NCBI RefSeq assembly: GCF_004217135.1
Contig: NZ_SHKK01000001.1
Location: forward strand, 744,001-808,000
Source of the DNA: Micromonospora violae
GTDB lineage: Bacteria > Actinomycetota > Actinomycetes > Mycobacteriales > Micromonosporaceae
Length of the DNA: 64,000 nt
Direction of reading: 5' to 3'
The translations under genes and the position numbers were made by a program. Under the pieces are notes generated by a model. That model saw only the letters and a program-made list of their open reading frames with translations. It searched no databases and was not told where the DNA came from. This document shows, piece after piece, positions 24,256 through 33,397 of the stretch; the first letter of the stretch is position 1, and every line of letters begins with the position of its first letter.

Positions 24256-25011
24256 GTGACCGACACCCCGCCCACCGGCGGCCAGCCCGCCGCCCCTGCC
24301 CCGCAGCCGCCCGCCGACCTGCCGGCCGGGCCGGTGGACGCCCCCGAGGGGCCGCCCGCCCGGCTCTGGGACCGGATGCGGGACGACCCGCAGTACGCGC
24401 CGGAGCACCTTGCTCTGGAGGCGGTGCGTCGCCTCGGGCCGGAGGCCGTGCAGTGGGCCGGCCGGGCCCGCGCCGAGCAGCCCGGGATTTCCGCCGACGC
24501 CCTGGCCGACCAGGCGGCCCGTAAGTTCGTCAACCTGGCCCGGCTCTCCGGCGCGGTCTCCGGCGCGGCCGGGCTGCCCGGCGCCGTGATCGACGTGGGT
24601 GTGCTGGCCTGGACCCAGGCGCGGATGGTGCTGCACATCGCCGCCGCGTACGACGTCGACCCCCTGCACTCCGATCGGGCCACCGACCTGCTGGTGCTCC
24701 AGCGGGTCCACAAGGTCGCCGAGAGCGCCCGGCTGGCGCTCGGCGTGGCCGCCGGCCGCGAACGCGCCGACGCGCTCTTCGGCCTGGGCGGCCAGCGTCC
24801 GCTCGGGCGGGTGATGCTGCAACTCGGCATCCGACTGGCCCAGATGGCGGGTGTCCGGGCCGCCAAGCGGATGGTTGCCAAGATCGTCCCGGGTGCGGCC
24901 ATCGTGCTCGGCACCTGGGCCAACTCGTCGGCCACAAAGGACCTCGCCCAGCGATCCCGGGCCCTCTACCGCTCCCGCGGCAGCGCAGTCCCGGAGCCGC
25001 GTCAGCCCTGA
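24256..25011 (+). CDS. EcsC family protein
   Basis: 251-residue protein of the EcsC family. The N-terminal 45 residues are Pro/Ala-rich; the EcsC core runs from about 55 to 230 with AARKFVNLARLSGAVSGAAGLPGAVIDVGV and a glycine-rich helix pair that may touch membranes. Named after the third gene of the Bacillus ecs locus; molecular function is unknown. GTG 24256 with GGGGAGA in front. It follows the 48-residue gene. Confidence 0.82.
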   Translation: MTDTPPTGGQPAAPAPQPPADLPAGPVDAPEGPPARLWDRMRDDPQYAPEHLALEAVRRLGPEAVQWAGRARAEQPGISADALADQAARKFVNLARLSGAVSGAAGLPGAVIDVGVLAWTQARMVLHIAAAYDVDPLHSDRATDLLVLQRVHKVAESARLALGVAAGRERADALFGLGGQRPLGRVMLQLGIRLAQMAGVRAAKRMVAKIVPGAAIVLGTWANSSATKDLAQRSRALYRSRGSAVPEPRQP

Positions 25012-25048
25012 CGTCCCGACCGGGTCACCTGACGGCCCGACCGGGTGA

Positions 25049-25900
25049 TCAGTTGGCCAGGCCGGAGGAGTGCCAGGTCACCTCGGCGATGCGGCTCTGG
25101 CCGCTGGCGTTGGGGTGGAACCAGTCCAGTGGGTTGAGCAGGTCCAGGGTGAACCGGACCTTGTGCAACGCCCCGCCGTCGTGCCGGCAGCGTGCTCCGT
25201 ACGCCCGGCAGGCCGCCTTCAACTCGGCGTTGTACGCGTCGATCCGCTCTCGGACGGCGGCCCGGCGTGCCCGGTCGGCGGGTGCGGTCGAGGTCGCGTC
25301 GGCCAGCAGGGCCGGGCAGATGCCTCGCCGCCACGCGCGGGTGGCCCGGGCGTCGTCGTGCCCGACCTCCCAGAGCCGGTACAGGTCGGGAATGCTCACC
25401 ACCAGCACCCGGGCCTTCGGCCGGCCGGTCCGCAGGACCCGCAGCCCCCGGTCCACGTCGGCCCGGAACGCCGCCACCGGGGTCATCGCGTCCAGCCCGC
25501 CCCGGCAGACGTCGTTGGCGCCGATCAACACGGTGACATAGTCGGCGCGGTCGCGTACCGCCGCCTGGGCCTGACCGGCAAGAGCGTCCGCGCGGGCGCC
25601 GGGACGGGCGTGGTTGTACCTCCGGTCGCGGATCGCCGGATTCTGTTCGAGCAGCCGCCGGTAGTGGCTCTGCACCCGCAGCCCGTCCCCGGTCGACCAG
25701 GAGTTGCGCTCGCACGAGGTGAGCACCAGGCAGGAGGCGAAGCCGGTGCTGATCGAGTCGCCCAGGGCGGCGATGCCGCCGGGCCCGCTCGACGGTGGGG
25801 CGCTCGTGGTGGGGCGGGGTGTCGCGGAGTTGCCGCCCTCGCAGGCCAGCGCGACCAGCGCGGCGAGACAGGCCAGGGCGGCGACCCAGCGTCGAGGCAT
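25049..25900 (-). CDS. SGNH/GDSL hydrolase lipoprotein
   Basis: 283-residue secreted esterase or lipase. A signal peptide with lipobox ALAC makes Cys20 the likely lipidated residue. Catalytic blocks: GDSIS (block I, near residue 47), the block II glycine in a PGARADAL context, GAND (block III) and DWFHP (block V, Asp-x-x-His). Two Cys pairs may stabilise the fold outside the cell. The substrate is unknown; acyl esters of lipids or glycans are likely. It converges on the EcsC gene with a 37-bp gap holding two CCCGACCGGGT copies. Confidence 0.88.
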   Translation of the reverse strand: MPRRWVAALACLAALVALACEGGNSATPRPTTSAPPSSGPGGIAALGDSISTGFASCLVLTSCERNSWSTGDGLRVQSHYRRLLEQNPAIRDRRYNHARPGARADALAGQAQAAVRDRADYVTVLIGANDVCRGGLDAMTPVAAFRADVDRGLRVLRTGRPKARVLVVSIPDLYRLWEVGHDDARATRAWRRGICPALLADATSTAPADRARRAAVRERIDAYNAELKAACRAYGARCRHDGGALHKVRFTLDLLNPLDWFHPNASGQSRIAEVTWHSSGLAN

Positions 25901-26086
25901 GACGTCTCCCGTTCCGGCAGCACAGAGCGACAGCTCGGTAACTCTATGCGTAGGACGTGGTTTGCCGGGAAGTTGCTGTCGGGTATGCGGCAGAGCGCCG
26001 ACGCAGGAACCCTGGAAGTGCTATATGTCCCGCCGCGGTGCCGGCTGTGCTGGTTAACCCGGCCGATCAGGGGTAGGTCGGTAGGT

Positions 26087-26350
26087 ATGACGAGATCGCA
26101 GCCCCGGCGCGCCCGTGGCACGGTCGGCCACGCGAACAGCGCGCTGAACCTCCGGCTCACCCTCGCCAGCTTCGGGCTGGTGATCATGGTGATCTTCGCG
26201 GTGCTGGCGTTCTGGGCCGGCATCGCCTGGCTCGGCGTACTCTGCGCGATCTTCGCTGTGGTCGCCGTGGTCGACCTGGTCGTGATCCAGCGCCGCCGCG
26301 CCGCCCGCCGCCGCGAGGAGCCGGGTGTACGACACTCGTTGTTCGAGTGA
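26087..26350 (+). CDS. Small membrane protein (DUF6343-like)
   Basis: 87-residue protein with a basic N-terminus, two helices (about 23-45 and 48-68) and an Arg-rich tail. The SALNLRLTLASFGLV opening resembles the actinobacterial DUF6343 family. Function unknown. ATG 26087 follows TAGGT, a weak ribosome-binding site; a much longer frame running into it from upstream is only a shadow. It ends 12 bp before the dehydrogenase start, so the two are probably cotranscribed. Confidence 0.72.
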   Translation: MTRSQPRRARGTVGHANSALNLRLTLASFGLVIMVIFAVLAFWAGIAWLGVLCAIFAVVAVVDLVVIQRRRAARRREEPGVRHSLFE

Positions 26351-26362
26351 CAGGAGGACGAG

Positions 26363-27778
26363 ATGCCCCACATCGCCACCACCAACCCCGCCACCGGACA
26401 GGTGCTCAAGACCTACGAGGCGATGTCCACCGAGCAGCTCGACGGTGCCATCGAGCGCACCGACCTCGCGTACCAGCAACTGCGGGCGACGACGGTCGAC
26501 CAGCGTGCCCGGTGGATGAACGCCGCGGCCGACCTGCTGGACGCCGAGCGCAACGAGATCGCCCGGATCATGACCACGGAGATGGGCAAGACGTACGTCG
26601 CGGCGCAGGCCGAGGTGATCAAGTGCGCCACGGCTGCCCGCTTCTACGCCGACAAGGCCCCCGCGTTCCTCGCCGACGAGCCGGCCGACGCCGCCGCCGT
26701 GAAGGCGACCAGGGCGTTCATCCGTTACCAGCCGATCGGTGTGGTGCTCGCGGTGATGCCGTGGAACTTCCCGCTCTGGCAGGTGATGCGCTTCGCCGCC
26801 CCGGCGCTGATGGCCGGCAACACCGGCCTGCTCAAGCACGCCTCCAACGTGCCGCAGACCGCGCTGCTGCTGGAGGACGTGTTCCGGCGGGCCGGCTTCC
26901 CCGAGGGGGCGTTCACCACCGTGCTGGTCGGCTCGGACGCTGTCGACCGCATCCTCAGCGACCCCCGGGTTCGCGCCGCGACGCTCACCGGCAGCGAGCC
27001 CGCCGGCCGGTCCATCGCTCAGATCGCCGGGCGGGAGCTGAAGAAGACAGTCCTCGAACTCGGCGGCAGCGACCCCTTCGTGGTGATGCCCTCGGCCGAC
27101 GTGGACCGGGCCGCCGAGGTGGCCACCACCGCCCGCTGCCAGAACAACGGCCAGTCCTGCATCGCCGCGAAGCGGTTCATCGTGCACACCGACGTGTTCG
27201 ACGCCTTCGCCGAGAAGTTCGCCGCCAACATGGCCGCGCTGCGCGTCGGTGACCCGATGGACCTGAACACCGACGTCGGGCCGCTGGCCAGCGAGCGGGG
27301 CCGCGACGAGGTGCACGCCCAGGTCCGCGACGCGGTCGACAACGGCGCCACGGTCCTCTGCGGCGGAGAGCTGCCCGGCGGTGACGGGTGGTTCTACCCG
27401 CCGACAGTGGTCACCGACCTCACCCCGCAGATGCGGATGTGGTCCGAAGAGGTGTTCGGCCCGGTCGCAGGCCTGTTCCGGGTGTCGTCGTACGAGGAGG
27501 CGATCGAGGTCGCCAACGGCACCAACTTCGGGCTCGGCTCGAACGCCTGGACCCGGGACCCGGCCGAGCAGGAGCGCTTCGCCACCGACCTGGACGCCGG
27601 CAACGTCTTCATCAACGGGATGACCACCTCCTACCCGGAGCTGCCGTTCGGTGGTGTGAAGAACTCCGGTTACGGGCGGGAGTTGTCGGCGCTGGGCATG
27701 CGGGAGTTCTGCAACACCAAGACGGTCTGGGTGGGCGAGGGCGCCGCCTCGGCCGGCGCTGGCGCGCACGCCGAGTAG
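26363..27778 (+). CDS. Succinate-semialdehyde dehydrogenase (aldehyde dehydrogenase family)
   Basis: 471-residue ALDH. Motifs: PWNFPLWQVMRF (oxyanion/coenzyme loop), LTGSEPAGRSI, catalytic Glu in LELGGSDPF, and catalytic Cys in NNGQSCIAAKRF. The short N-terminus and INGMTTSYPELPFGGVKNSGYGREL resemble the Sad/GabD1 branch that oxidises succinic semialdehyde to succinate with NAD(P)+. It may serve GABA breakdown or a TCA bypass. AGGAGG lies just before the ATG. The exact coenzyme is not assigned. Confidence 0.9.
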   Translation: MPHIATTNPATGQVLKTYEAMSTEQLDGAIERTDLAYQQLRATTVDQRARWMNAAADLLDAERNEIARIMTTEMGKTYVAAQAEVIKCATAARFYADKAPAFLADEPADAAAVKATRAFIRYQPIGVVLAVMPWNFPLWQVMRFAAPALMAGNTGLLKHASNVPQTALLLEDVFRRAGFPEGAFTTVLVGSDAVDRILSDPRVRAATLTGSEPAGRSIAQIAGRELKKTVLELGGSDPFVVMPSADVDRAAEVATTARCQNNGQSCIAAKRFIVHTDVFDAFAEKFAANMAALRVGDPMDLNTDVGPLASERGRDEVHAQVRDAVDNGATVLCGGELPGGDGWFYPPTVVTDLTPQMRMWSEEVFGPVAGLFRVSSYEEAIEVANGTNFGLGSNAWTRDPAEQERFATDLDAGNVFINGMTTSYPELPFGGVKNSGYGRELSALGMREFCNTKTVWVGEGAASAGAGAHAE

Positions 27779-27826
27779 TTCGGGGCGTGGGGTAGTTCGG
27801 GGCGTGGGGCAGTTCGGGGCGCGGGC
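27776..27826. repeat. 17-bp tandem repeat after the dehydrogenase gene
   Basis: TAGTTCGGGGCGTGGGG (27776-27792) repeats exactly at 27793-27809 and with three changes at 27810-27826. The first copy begins with the TAG stop codon of the dehydrogenase gene. Confidence 0.85.
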
Positions 27827-27865
27827 ACGCATCAGCCGGCGCCGTCGTGGGTAGGAAGTGCGCCC

Positions 27866-28831
27866 ATGACGTCGTTCGGGTTTCACGCCTCGCATGAGCA
27901 GATCGGTCCGCGCGCCCTGTTGGAGGCGGTGATGCACGCCGAGCGGGCCGGCTTCGACGCCGCCATGTGCTCCGACCACTTCTCCCCGTGGAGCGCCCGG
28001 CAGGGCGAATCCGGCTTCGCCTGGTCCTGGCTGGGCTCGGCGTTGCAGGCCACCGGCCTGCCGTTCGGCGTGGTCAACGCGCCCGGACAGCGCTACCACC
28101 CGGCGATCATCGCGCAGGCGATCGGCACCCTCGGCGCGATGTACCCGGGCCGGTTCTGGGCGGCCCTGGGCACCGGCGAGGCCAGCAACGAGCACATCAC
28201 CGGCGACCCGTGGCCGCGCAAGGACGTCCGCGCCGCCCGGCTGCGCGAGTGCGTGGACGTGATCCGGGCCCTGCTGGCCGGCGAGGAGGTCAGCCACGAC
28301 GGCCTGGTCACGGTGGACCGCGCCCGGCTGTGGACCCGCCCCGAGCAGCCACCCGCGCTGGTCGGCGCCGCCGTCAGCGTCGCCACCGCCCGCTGGTGCG
28401 CCGAATGGGCGGACGGGCTGATCACCGTGAACGCCCCGGTGGCCCACCTGCGCGAGATGATCGACACGTACCGGGACGCGGGCGGGCGTGGGCCGCTGCA
28501 CCTACAGGTGCACGTCTCCTGGGCGCCGGAGCAGACGCAGGCCGAGGCGCTCGCGTACGACCAGTGGCGCAGCAACATCTTCGCCCCGCCGGTCTGCTGG
28601 GACCTGGAGACCGTCGAACACTTCGACGTGGTCTCCGCCGACGTGCCAACGCAGCGGGTCGCCGACGTGGTGAACATCTCGGCGGACCTGGGCCGGCACG
28701 TCGGCTGGCTGGAGGAGTACGTGCAACTCGGCTTCGACCAGATCGCCCTGCACCACGTCGGGCAGGAGCAGCGCGGCTTCATCGACGCGTTCGGCGCGGA
28801 GGTGCTGCCCAAGCTGCGCCCGGGCGGCTGA
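27866..28831 (+). CDS. LLM-class flavin-dependent oxidoreductase (TIGR03885-like)
   Basis: 321-residue TIM-barrel protein of the luciferase-like monooxygenase class. FGFHASHEQIGPRALLEAV, AMCSDHFSPWS, GVVNAPGQRYHPAIIAQA and GEASNEHITGDPWP fit the subgroup I recall as TIGR03885, predicted to use flavin rather than F420. The substrate is unknown. ATG 27866 follows TAGGAAG. It precedes the Na+/H+ antiporter on the same strand with a 38-bp gap. Confidence 0.85.
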   Translation: MTSFGFHASHEQIGPRALLEAVMHAERAGFDAAMCSDHFSPWSARQGESGFAWSWLGSALQATGLPFGVVNAPGQRYHPAIIAQAIGTLGAMYPGRFWAALGTGEASNEHITGDPWPRKDVRAARLRECVDVIRALLAGEEVSHDGLVTVDRARLWTRPEQPPALVGAAVSVATARWCAEWADGLITVNAPVAHLREMIDTYRDAGGRGPLHLQVHVSWAPEQTQAEALAYDQWRSNIFAPPVCWDLETVEHFDVVSADVPTQRVADVVNISADLGRHVGWLEEYVQLGFDQIALHHVGQEQRGFIDAFGAEVLPKLRPGG

Positions 28832-28869
28832 TCAAGGCCGGACACGGCGTACCCCTAGGCTCGTACCCC

Positions 28870-30441
28870 ATGGAAAGCCTGTTTCCGGTCGTCGTCTTCC
28901 TGGCGATCGCCACCCTGGGTGCCGCGTTGGCCCGCCGGCTCGGTCTGCTCGCGCCGATCGTGCTCGTGGTCCTCGGCCTGGCGCTCTCGTTCGTTCCGGG
29001 CTTCCCGCAGGTGGAGCTCGACCCGGAGTTGGTGTTGGTCGGCATCCTGCCGCCGCTGCTCTATGTGGCGGCGCTGGAGACCTCGGTACCGGCGTTCAAG
29101 AACAACATCCGGCCGATCCTGCTGCTCGCGGTCGGCCTGGTGTTGTTCACCGCGTTCGTGGTCGGGTTGGTGCTGCACCTGCTGATGCCGCAACTGCCGT
29201 TCGCGATCTGTCTGGCCCTCGGCGCGGTGGTCGCCCCACCGGACGCCGTCGCCGCCACGGCCGTCGCCCGCCGGGTCGGGCTGCCGCGGCGGGTCGTCAC
29301 GATCCTGGAGGGCGAGAGCCTGGTCAACGACGCGACCGCGCTGGTGCTGCTGCGGGTCGCGACGCTCGCGACGGTCGGCCAGGCGATCGACGGCGCCGAC
29401 ATCGCCGTCGAGGTGCTGCGCTCCACCGGCGGCGGCATCCTGATCGGGGCGCTCGGGGCGATGGTGTTCGGCTTCCTGCACAAGCGGATCACCGACCCGC
29501 TGCTGGACAACGCGCTCTCGCTGATCATCCCGTTCGCGGTGGTGTTCACCGCCGAACACCTGCACGCCTCCGGTGTGGTCGCGGTGGTCGTCACCGGTCT
29601 GGTCCTCGGGCACAAGCTGCCCCACCTGCTGTCCGCGGCGTCCCGACTGCAGACCGGCGCGTTCTGGCGGCTGGTCCGTTTCCTGCTGGAAGGCCTGGTC
29701 TTCCTGCTGGTCGGGCTCCAACTGCGGGAGGTGCTGCGCGAACTCGACGAGCCGATCGGTTCGCTCATCCTGATCACCTTCGCGGTGCTCGCCACCGTCT
29801 TCCTGACCCGCTTCATCTGGCTCTTCCCGGCCACCTACCTGGCCCGGCTGGTCCCCCAGGTCCGTCGCCGTGACCCCCGACCGTCACCGAAGTTCCCGAT
29901 CATCATCGGTTGGGCCGGCATGCGGGGAGTGGTCACCCTGGCCGCCGCGCTGGCCCTGCCACTGGCCCTGGCCGACGACGAGGCGTACCCCCGGCCGTTG
30001 TTCATCTGGTTGGCCTTCGCCGTGATCGTTTTCACCCTGGTCGGCCAGGGCGCCACCCTGCCGCTGGTCGCCCGCCGGCTGAAACTGCCGCAGGACGACC
30101 CGGTGCAGGACGCGCTCTCCGCGGCCGCGGTGCAGCAGCAGGCCAGCAAGGCCGCCCAGGACCGCCTCGACGAACTGGCCGACAGCGCCCCGGAGGCGGT
30201 GGTGGCCCGACTGCGCCGAGCGGTCGACGACCGGACCAACATGGCCTGGGAACGACTCGGCGGCGACGAGCGGGAGACCCCGTCACAGGCGTACGGTCGG
30301 CTGCGACAGGAGATGATCGACGTCGAGCGGGACGTGTTCCGGGCTGCCCGGGACTCCGGTCGGATCCCTGAGGAGGTTCTGGTGCGGGCCTACCGTGACC
30401 TGGACCTGGAAGAGTCATTGCTGCGAGAGGTAGAGAAGTGA
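28870..30441 (+). CDS. Na+/H+ antiporter (CPA1, NhaP-like)
   Basis: 523-residue monovalent cation-proton antiporter. About 12 helices span residues 1-400; the ion-binding region reads GAVVAPPDAVAATAVARRVG, LEGESLVNDATALVLLR follows with the Asn-Asp pair, and the GWAGMRGVVTLAAALALP segment is near helix 11. A cytoplasmic tail of about 110 residues follows, mostly charged helices. ATG 28870 is chosen; a long frame upstream runs through the preceding gene and is not coding. Its stop overlaps the next start as GTGA. Confidence 0.93.
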   Translation: MESLFPVVVFLAIATLGAALARRLGLLAPIVLVVLGLALSFVPGFPQVELDPELVLVGILPPLLYVAALETSVPAFKNNIRPILLLAVGLVLFTAFVVGLVLHLLMPQLPFAICLALGAVVAPPDAVAATAVARRVGLPRRVVTILEGESLVNDATALVLLRVATLATVGQAIDGADIAVEVLRSTGGGILIGALGAMVFGFLHKRITDPLLDNALSLIIPFAVVFTAEHLHASGVVAVVVTGLVLGHKLPHLLSAASRLQTGAFWRLVRFLLEGLVFLLVGLQLREVLRELDEPIGSLILITFAVLATVFLTRFIWLFPATYLARLVPQVRRRDPRPSPKFPIIIGWAGMRGVVTLAAALALPLALADDEAYPRPLFIWLAFAVIVFTLVGQGATLPLVARRLKLPQDDPVQDALSAAAVQQQASKAAQDRLDELADSAPEAVVARLRRAVDDRTNMAWERLGGDERETPSQAYGRLRQEMIDVERDVFRAARDSGRIPEEVLVRAYRDLDLEESLLREVEK

Positions 30442-30695
30442 GCTGTCAGCACCTGACCGAGGCCGGCACCGCGGAGCCGCGCACCCCCGACCAGTGCGCG
30501 GACTGCGTCGCCACCGGCGACACCTACTGGGTGCACCTGCGCACCTGCCTGAGCTGCGGGCAGGTCGGCTGCTGTGACTCGTCACCGAACCAGCACGCGA
30601 GCAAGCACTTCGCGTCCACCGGCCACCCGGTGATCCGCTCCGCCCAGCCGGGCGAGGCCTGGCGCTGGTGCTTCGTCGACGAGGAGATCGGCTGA
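30438..30695 (+). CDS. UBP-type zinc-finger protein
   Basis: 85-residue protein consisting almost wholly of a ZnF-UBP domain. Zinc-ligand candidates: Cys3, His5, Cys20, Cys23, Cys37, Cys40, Cys45, His53, His57 and His63; SCGQVGCCDSSPNQHASKHF is typical. In eukaryotes the domain binds the ubiquitin C-terminus; free bacterial versions have no known ligand. GTG 30438 overlaps the antiporter stop by 4 bp, so the proteins are probably made in equal amounts and may act together. In related genomes I recall this domain fused to antiporters. Confidence 0.9.
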   Translation: MSCQHLTEAGTAEPRTPDQCADCVATGDTYWVHLRTCLSCGQVGCCDSSPNQHASKHFASTGHPVIRSAQPGEAWRWCFVDEEIG

Positions 30696-30698
30696 CGG

Positions 30699-31943
30699 TC
30701 AGCCCAGGTGTGGTGACCGGCTGCCCAGGGCGCGTCGGGTGAGTGGCGGCACGGCGAGGCCGGTGAGTGCGAACAGCCCCGCCAGCGCGAGCCAGCCGAT
30801 CGGGCCGCCGTCGATGATCAACCAGGTCAGCAGAGCGGGGCCGGCCGCGCGGACCAGCCCGGCGAGCAGTCCGTCGACCCCCTGGTAGGCGCCGAGGGCG
30901 TCCGGGGCGGCGAGGTCGTAGGCCAGCGCCGCCCCGGCCCCGGCGTGCCAGAGGTCGCCCATGGTGTAGATCACCGTTGCGCCCAGCAACAGGCCGATCG
31001 CCGCCGTGGTGGGCACAACCGCACTCGCGGCCCAGAGCAGCATCCCGGCCGCGAGCACCAGCCCCGCCCGGCGCATCGTGGTCGCCGCCGGCAGCGCGTG
31101 CCTGGCGCTCCCGCTGAGCCGTACGGCGAGCAGCACGGTGAGTAACGTGTTGACCAGCAGGAGGGCGGAGACCGTCACCGGCGGCGCATCGGTGTGCGCC
31201 ACCACCCACAGCGGCAGCACCAGCGTCAACGCCACGTGGTGTACGGAGAGCACCGCCGACGCTCCGGCGACCGCGAGGAACGGCCCGTCGCGTAGCGCCC
31301 GGCCGGGTCCCTGCCGCTGGGGCCGCCGGGACGGCGGGTACGCCGGGAGCCGCATGATCAGCGCCGCTGAGACCAGGTAGGTGGCGACGTTGCCGAGCAC
31401 CAGTAGCCGGTACGCCCACCCCGTGTCCGCCACCAGCGCGAACGCGGCGAGCCCCGCGCCGAGCGCCACGCCCAGGTTGGCCACCGCGCGCAGGGTGGCG
31501 AAGGCGTGCACCCGGCCCTCGGGCCCGCCCACAGCGGCGACCAGCGCGCCCCGGACCGCCAGGTTGCCGCAGATCAGCAGAGCGTCCAGTGTGGCCACCA
31601 GCAGAAAGACCGGGAAAGAGTCGACCAGTAGGTAGGTGGCGGCGACGGCGGCCTGGGCCAGTTGCAGGACGGCACGCAGGCTCCGGGGGTCACGTCGGTC
31701 GGCGAGCCCGCCGAGCGGCACGCTGGCAGTGAGCCCGACCAGGCCGGCGAGAGTGAGCCCGAGCCCCACCTGGGTCGGGGTCAGACCCACCGCACGGGTG
31801 AGGAAGAGCGCCGCACCCGTCACCCAGAGGCCGGTGCCGACCGTGTTGGCGAGGGTGGCCAGCGACAGGGTGCGCAACCGACCGGGCGGCGGTAGTGGCG
31901 ACAGCGACCGCCAACGGCCGCGAACCTCTGCCGTGTTGCCCAC
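30699..31943 (-). CDS. MFS transporter
   Basis: 414-residue major-facilitator protein with 12 predicted helices and the motif A loop GGLADRRDPRSL between helices 2 and 3. It begins GNTAEVRGRW; the GTG at 31943 is the only sensible start before the first helix, since the frame continues upstream into non-coding repeats. Probably an exporter; no substrate signal. It converges on the UBP zinc-finger gene with a 3-bp gap. Confidence 0.88.
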   Translation of the reverse strand: MGNTAEVRGRWRSLSPLPPPGRLRTLSLATLANTVGTGLWVTGAALFLTRAVGLTPTQVGLGLTLAGLVGLTASVPLGGLADRRDPRSLRAVLQLAQAAVAATYLLVDSFPVFLLVATLDALLICGNLAVRGALVAAVGGPEGRVHAFATLRAVANLGVALGAGLAAFALVADTGWAYRLLVLGNVATYLVSAALIMRLPAYPPSRRPQRQGPGRALRDGPFLAVAGASAVLSVHHVALTLVLPLWVVAHTDAPPVTVSALLLVNTLLTVLLAVRLSGSARHALPAATTMRRAGLVLAAGMLLWAASAVVPTTAAIGLLLGATVIYTMGDLWHAGAGAALAYDLAAPDALGAYQGVDGLLAGLVRAAGPALLTWLIIDGGPIGWLALAGLFALTGLAVPPLTRRALGSRSPHLG

Positions 31944-32051
31944 GCCTCGACCGTAGGGCCGACGGATGCTCGCGGATGTCCTGACGGGTGCGGCATCCGT
32001 CACAGCCCGCCCCCAGGTCGTTTGTCGGCTGTGAACCGAAGGCGGGTTGCG

Positions 32052-32105
32052 GCTTGTTCGGGGCCTCCGGTTTGTTCGGGGCCTTCGATTTGTTCGGCGA
32101 CGTCG
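32052..32105. repeat. 18-bp tandem repeat between MFS and 13E12 genes
   Basis: Three copies: GCTTGTTCGGGGCCTCCG, GTTTGTTCGGGGCCTTCG and ATTTGTTCGGCGACGTCG, the last diverged. They lie in the 193-bp gap after the 13E12 stop and 109 bp before the MFS start. The rest of the gap shows nothing else. Confidence 0.8.
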
Positions 32106-32136
32106 GCTTTGTTGCTGGAGTCGGACCGGTGTTGGT

Positions 32137-33387
32137 TCACGTCCGCCGGTGGTAGTGGTTGCGGCGGGGGAGCTGGTCGGGGTCGAGCCAGGCGGGTGGG
32201 ATGAACTCGGGGTGGCTGTCCCGGCCGAGTCGGACGGCCCAGTCGCTGTGGTGGAGGTGTCGGTGGTGGTGGCCGCAGAGCAGGACGGCGTTGTTGAGGC
32301 TGGTGGTGCCGCCGTTGGCCCAGTGGTGGATGTGGTGGGCGTCGCACCAGCGGGGTGGTCGGTCGCAGCCGGGGAAGGCGCAACCCTTGTCGCGGAGCAC
32401 CAGGGCGCGGCGTAGTGGGCCGGTGATGAGGCGGCGTTGTCGGCCGACGTCGAGTGGTTGGCCGGCACCGCTGAGGATGGTGGGGAGGATGGCGGCGTCG
32501 CAGGCGAGGCGGCGCACCGTCTCGGCGCTGAGGTGCTGGCCGACGTCGAGAGCGCCGCTGCCCAACTGTCGGGTCAACCCGTCGAAGCTGGTGGTGACGA
32601 CGATTTGGGCGGGGTCGCCGCCGTTCTCGGGCAGCTCGCCGGTGCGTAGGGCGAGCCGGCACACGTCGGTGAGGGCGTCGTGGCGGCGTTGTCCGGGGGT
32701 GCGGGTGTCGTCGGGCCCGGTGGGTGCGCTGAGCGGGTCGATGGCGGCGCGGAGCGCGGCGGCCGTTTCGGTGTCGAGGATGCCGGTGAGGCGTAGCCGG
32801 CCGTCAGGCTGCTCGCTGATGGTGACGTGCCGGTCGCGGCCGGTGCGTGACTCTTGGGCTCGTAGCGCGGCTTCGGCGGCGGCGTCGGCGACCTCCGGGG
32901 CGACGTGGTCGAGGATGCGGGTGCCGAGCTTGCGTAGCTGGGTGGCGTCGAACTGTGTCGCCCAGTCGACGAGGACGCCGACGGCCTTGTCGGCGGCCTG
33001 CGTGCCGGCGGTGCCGTGGACGGTCTGGACCGTGTCGGCGATGACCCGGACCTGGTCCGCGTCGGCCGATCCAGCGGCCAACGCGTCCCGCACTCCGGCG
33101 GGGGCGGCGTCGAGGGTGGCGGCCAGCTCGACCAGACGGCGGGCGGCACCGACCGGGAGGCGAAGCCGGTCCCGCAGCCAGACCGCCGTGGAGGACGCGC
33201 CCTGTGCGGTGGCGGTGCCTCGGCCGTCCAGCTCCCGGACGAGAGCCAACTTGACCGCGGCCAGGCGTTGCTCGAGCCGGTGCGCGGCATCGAGCGCTGC
33301 GACGAGGTCAGGCTCTGGAAGAGACCACACCGACGCGTCGAGGCAGTCGACGATTGCCGCCTCCGCCTGCGTCAACTCCTCCAACAT
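32137..33387 (-). CDS. 13E12-repeat family protein: DUF222 plus HNH endonuclease
   Basis: 416-residue protein. The helical DUF222 part covers about residues 20-300; the C-terminal HNH domain reads LRDKGCAFPGCDRPPRWCDAHHIHHWANGGTTSLNNAVLLCGHHH (split here by words), with two CxxC-type Cys pairs and the His-His core. Such genes are multicopy in mycobacteria and relatives and act as presumed mobile or damage-linked nucleases. A LexA-like site and a TATTCT -10 (33394-33399) lie right before the ATG, and only six bases separate -10 and ATG, so the mRNA is probably leaderless. Confidence 0.9.
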   Translation of the reverse strand: MLEELTQAEAAIVDCLDASVWSLPEPDLVAALDAAHRLEQRLAAVKLALVRELDGRGTATAQGASSTAVWLRDRLRLPVGAARRLVELAATLDAAPAGVRDALAAGSADADQVRVIADTVQTVHGTAGTQAADKAVGVLVDWATQFDATQLRKLGTRILDHVAPEVADAAAEAALRAQESRTGRDRHVTISEQPDGRLRLTGILDTETAAALRAAIDPLSAPTGPDDTRTPGQRRHDALTDVCRLALRTGELPENGGDPAQIVVTTSFDGLTRQLGSGALDVGQHLSAETVRRLACDAAILPTILSGAGQPLDVGRQRRLITGPLRRALVLRDKGCAFPGCDRPPRWCDAHHIHHWANGGTTSLNNAVLLCGHHHRHLHHSDWAVRLGRDSHPEFIPPAWLDPDQLPRRNHYHRRT

Positions 33388-33397
33388 GGACTGAGAA

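Noticed and set aside
26054..28501. 815-codon minus-strand frame across the dehydrogenase and LLM genes
   Set aside because: Shadow of clear plus-strand enzymes; low-complexity composition.
30699..32468. MFS protein with a 175-residue N-terminal extension
   Set aside because: The extension is Arg/Pro/Thr-rich sequence that arises from non-coding repeats; the true start is GTG 31943.
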